A stretch of 6,003 nt of DNA from Bacteroidia bacterium (GTDB lineage: Bacteria; Bacteroidota; Bacteroidia; Flavobacteriales; NORP286), in the NCBI GenBank assembly GCA_016763665.1, contig JAESTI010000159.1:1-6003 (forward strand), in the 5' to 3' direction. A program made the translations under genes and the position numbers. How positions within the stretch are numbered: the first letter of the stretch is position 1; each line of letters starts with the position of its first letter. Below, in pieces: positions 5,469-6,003 of the stretch. Under the pieces are notes generated by a model. It worked only from the letters and a program-made list of their open reading frames with translations. It ran no database searches and was not told where the DNA came from.

Positions 5469-6003
5469 CTAAATAAATTCTCCGGTATAAGATTCTTTAC
5501 AGTTCTTAATTTCTTTAGGAGTTCCTTCAAATATTATATTGCCACCAGCATCACCACCATCAGGTCCTAGGTCAATTACCCAGTCGGCACATTTAATAAC
5601 ATCAGGGTTGTGCTCAATAATAATAACGGTGTTCCCTTTTTCAATAAGTGCATTTAATGATCTTAACAGTTTATTGATATCATGAAAATGAAGCCCGGTA
5701 GTTGGCTCATCAAAAATGTAAACAGTATGGTCATCATTTGCTCCCTGGCACAAGTAATAGGCCAACTTAACTCGCTGTGCTTCCCCTCCACTTAATGTTG
5801 TTGATGATTGTCCTAACTTTATATACCCTAATCCCACATCTGATAATATTTGAAGTTTGGTCAATATTCTTTTTTGGTCATAGAAAAAGTCCAATGCTTC
5901 ATCAATAGTCATGTTCAGAACATCAGTAATGTGCTTGTCATCATGTGTAACCTCAAGCACTTCCTGCTTAAACCGATGACCATTGCAGTTTTCGCATGGC
6001 AAA
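5469..6003 (-). CDS. uvrA: Excinuclease ABC subunit A, C-terminal part (5' end beyond window)
   Basis: The last 178 or so codons of UvrA, the DNA-damage-recognising ATPase of nucleotide excision repair, which acts as a dimer with UvrB in the cytoplasm. The window edge cuts the gene: a TTG at 6002-6000 is an internal Leu codon (LPCENCNG), not a start. Counting from that Leu, the visible parts are the second Cys pair of a zinc finger (CENC, 3-6), the linker [14 protein letters not shown], the GLGYIKLGQ block (57-65), the ABC signature [12 protein letters not shown] (70-81), Walker B VYIFDE with PTTGLH (94-105), the switch His in IIIEHN (127-132), and the C-terminal [16 protein letters not shown] with GTPKEI. 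All second-domain ATPase elements after the zinc finger are intact; Walker A of this domain lies outside. Many Bacteroidota carry more than one UvrA; the [16 protein letters not shown] wording could fit a paralogue, which the fragment cannot settle. It is convergent with the DUF4197 gene. Confidence 0.95.
   Translation of the reverse strand, partial: LPCENCNGHRFKQEVLEVTHDDKHITDVLNMTIDEALDFFYDQKRILTKLQILSDVGLGYIKLGQSSTTLSGGEAQRVKLAYYLCQGANDDHTVYIFDEPTTGLHFHDINKLLRSLNALIEKGNTVIIIEHNPDVIKCADWVIDLGPDGGDAGGNIIFEGTPKEIKNCKESYTGEFI

Overview
The window looks like an ordinary chromosomal segment of a Bacteroidota bacterium, probably in the Flavobacteriia or a related marine or environmental lineage. 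The evidence is direct. The DNA is AT-rich, start codons lack clear Shine-Dalgarno sequences, and promoter-like TAnnTTTG boxes are present. The first gene encodes a secreted protein with PKD modules ending in the gliding-motility-associated (type B) C-terminal sorting domain of the type IX secretion system. The seryl-tRNA synthetase and UvrA fragments have a Bacteroidota flavour. Genus cannot be told from this window.

Layout: (1) Positions 3-1649 (+) hold the nearly complete 3' part of a T9SS-exported multidomain surface protein; its signal peptide is visible and only the first few codons fall outside the window. (2) Positions 1714-2556 (+) encode a lipoprotein of unknown function. (3) Positions 2618-3883 (+) hold serS, complete with all class II motifs. 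(4) Positions 3928-4455 (+) encode a small coiled-coil lipoprotein of unknown function. (5) Positions 4609-5337 (+) encode a DUF4197-family exported protein. (6) Positions 5469-6003 hold, on the minus strand, the C-terminal part of UvrA, which converges on the DUF4197 gene. No intergenic gap exceeds about 155 bases.

The genes do not form an obvious pathway. serS and uvrA are housekeeping genes (translation and nucleotide excision repair). The four others are envelope or secreted proteins, three of which I cannot assign a function. Each of the first two spacers holds a Bacteroidota-like promoter candidate, so the plus-strand genes may be short transcription units rather than one operon.

The most interesting non-coding signal is a pair of related imperfect inverted repeats at 4459-4537 and 5371-5431, one on each side of the DUF4197 gene. 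They share the head AAGGTCAT(A/G)TTGAGC. The first carries a further hairpin of about 21 bases placed inside one arm. The second is followed on the minus strand by five T's and could terminate uvrA. These look like members of a dispersed palindromic repeat family. I found no convincing novel defence, mobile or RNA system in this window.
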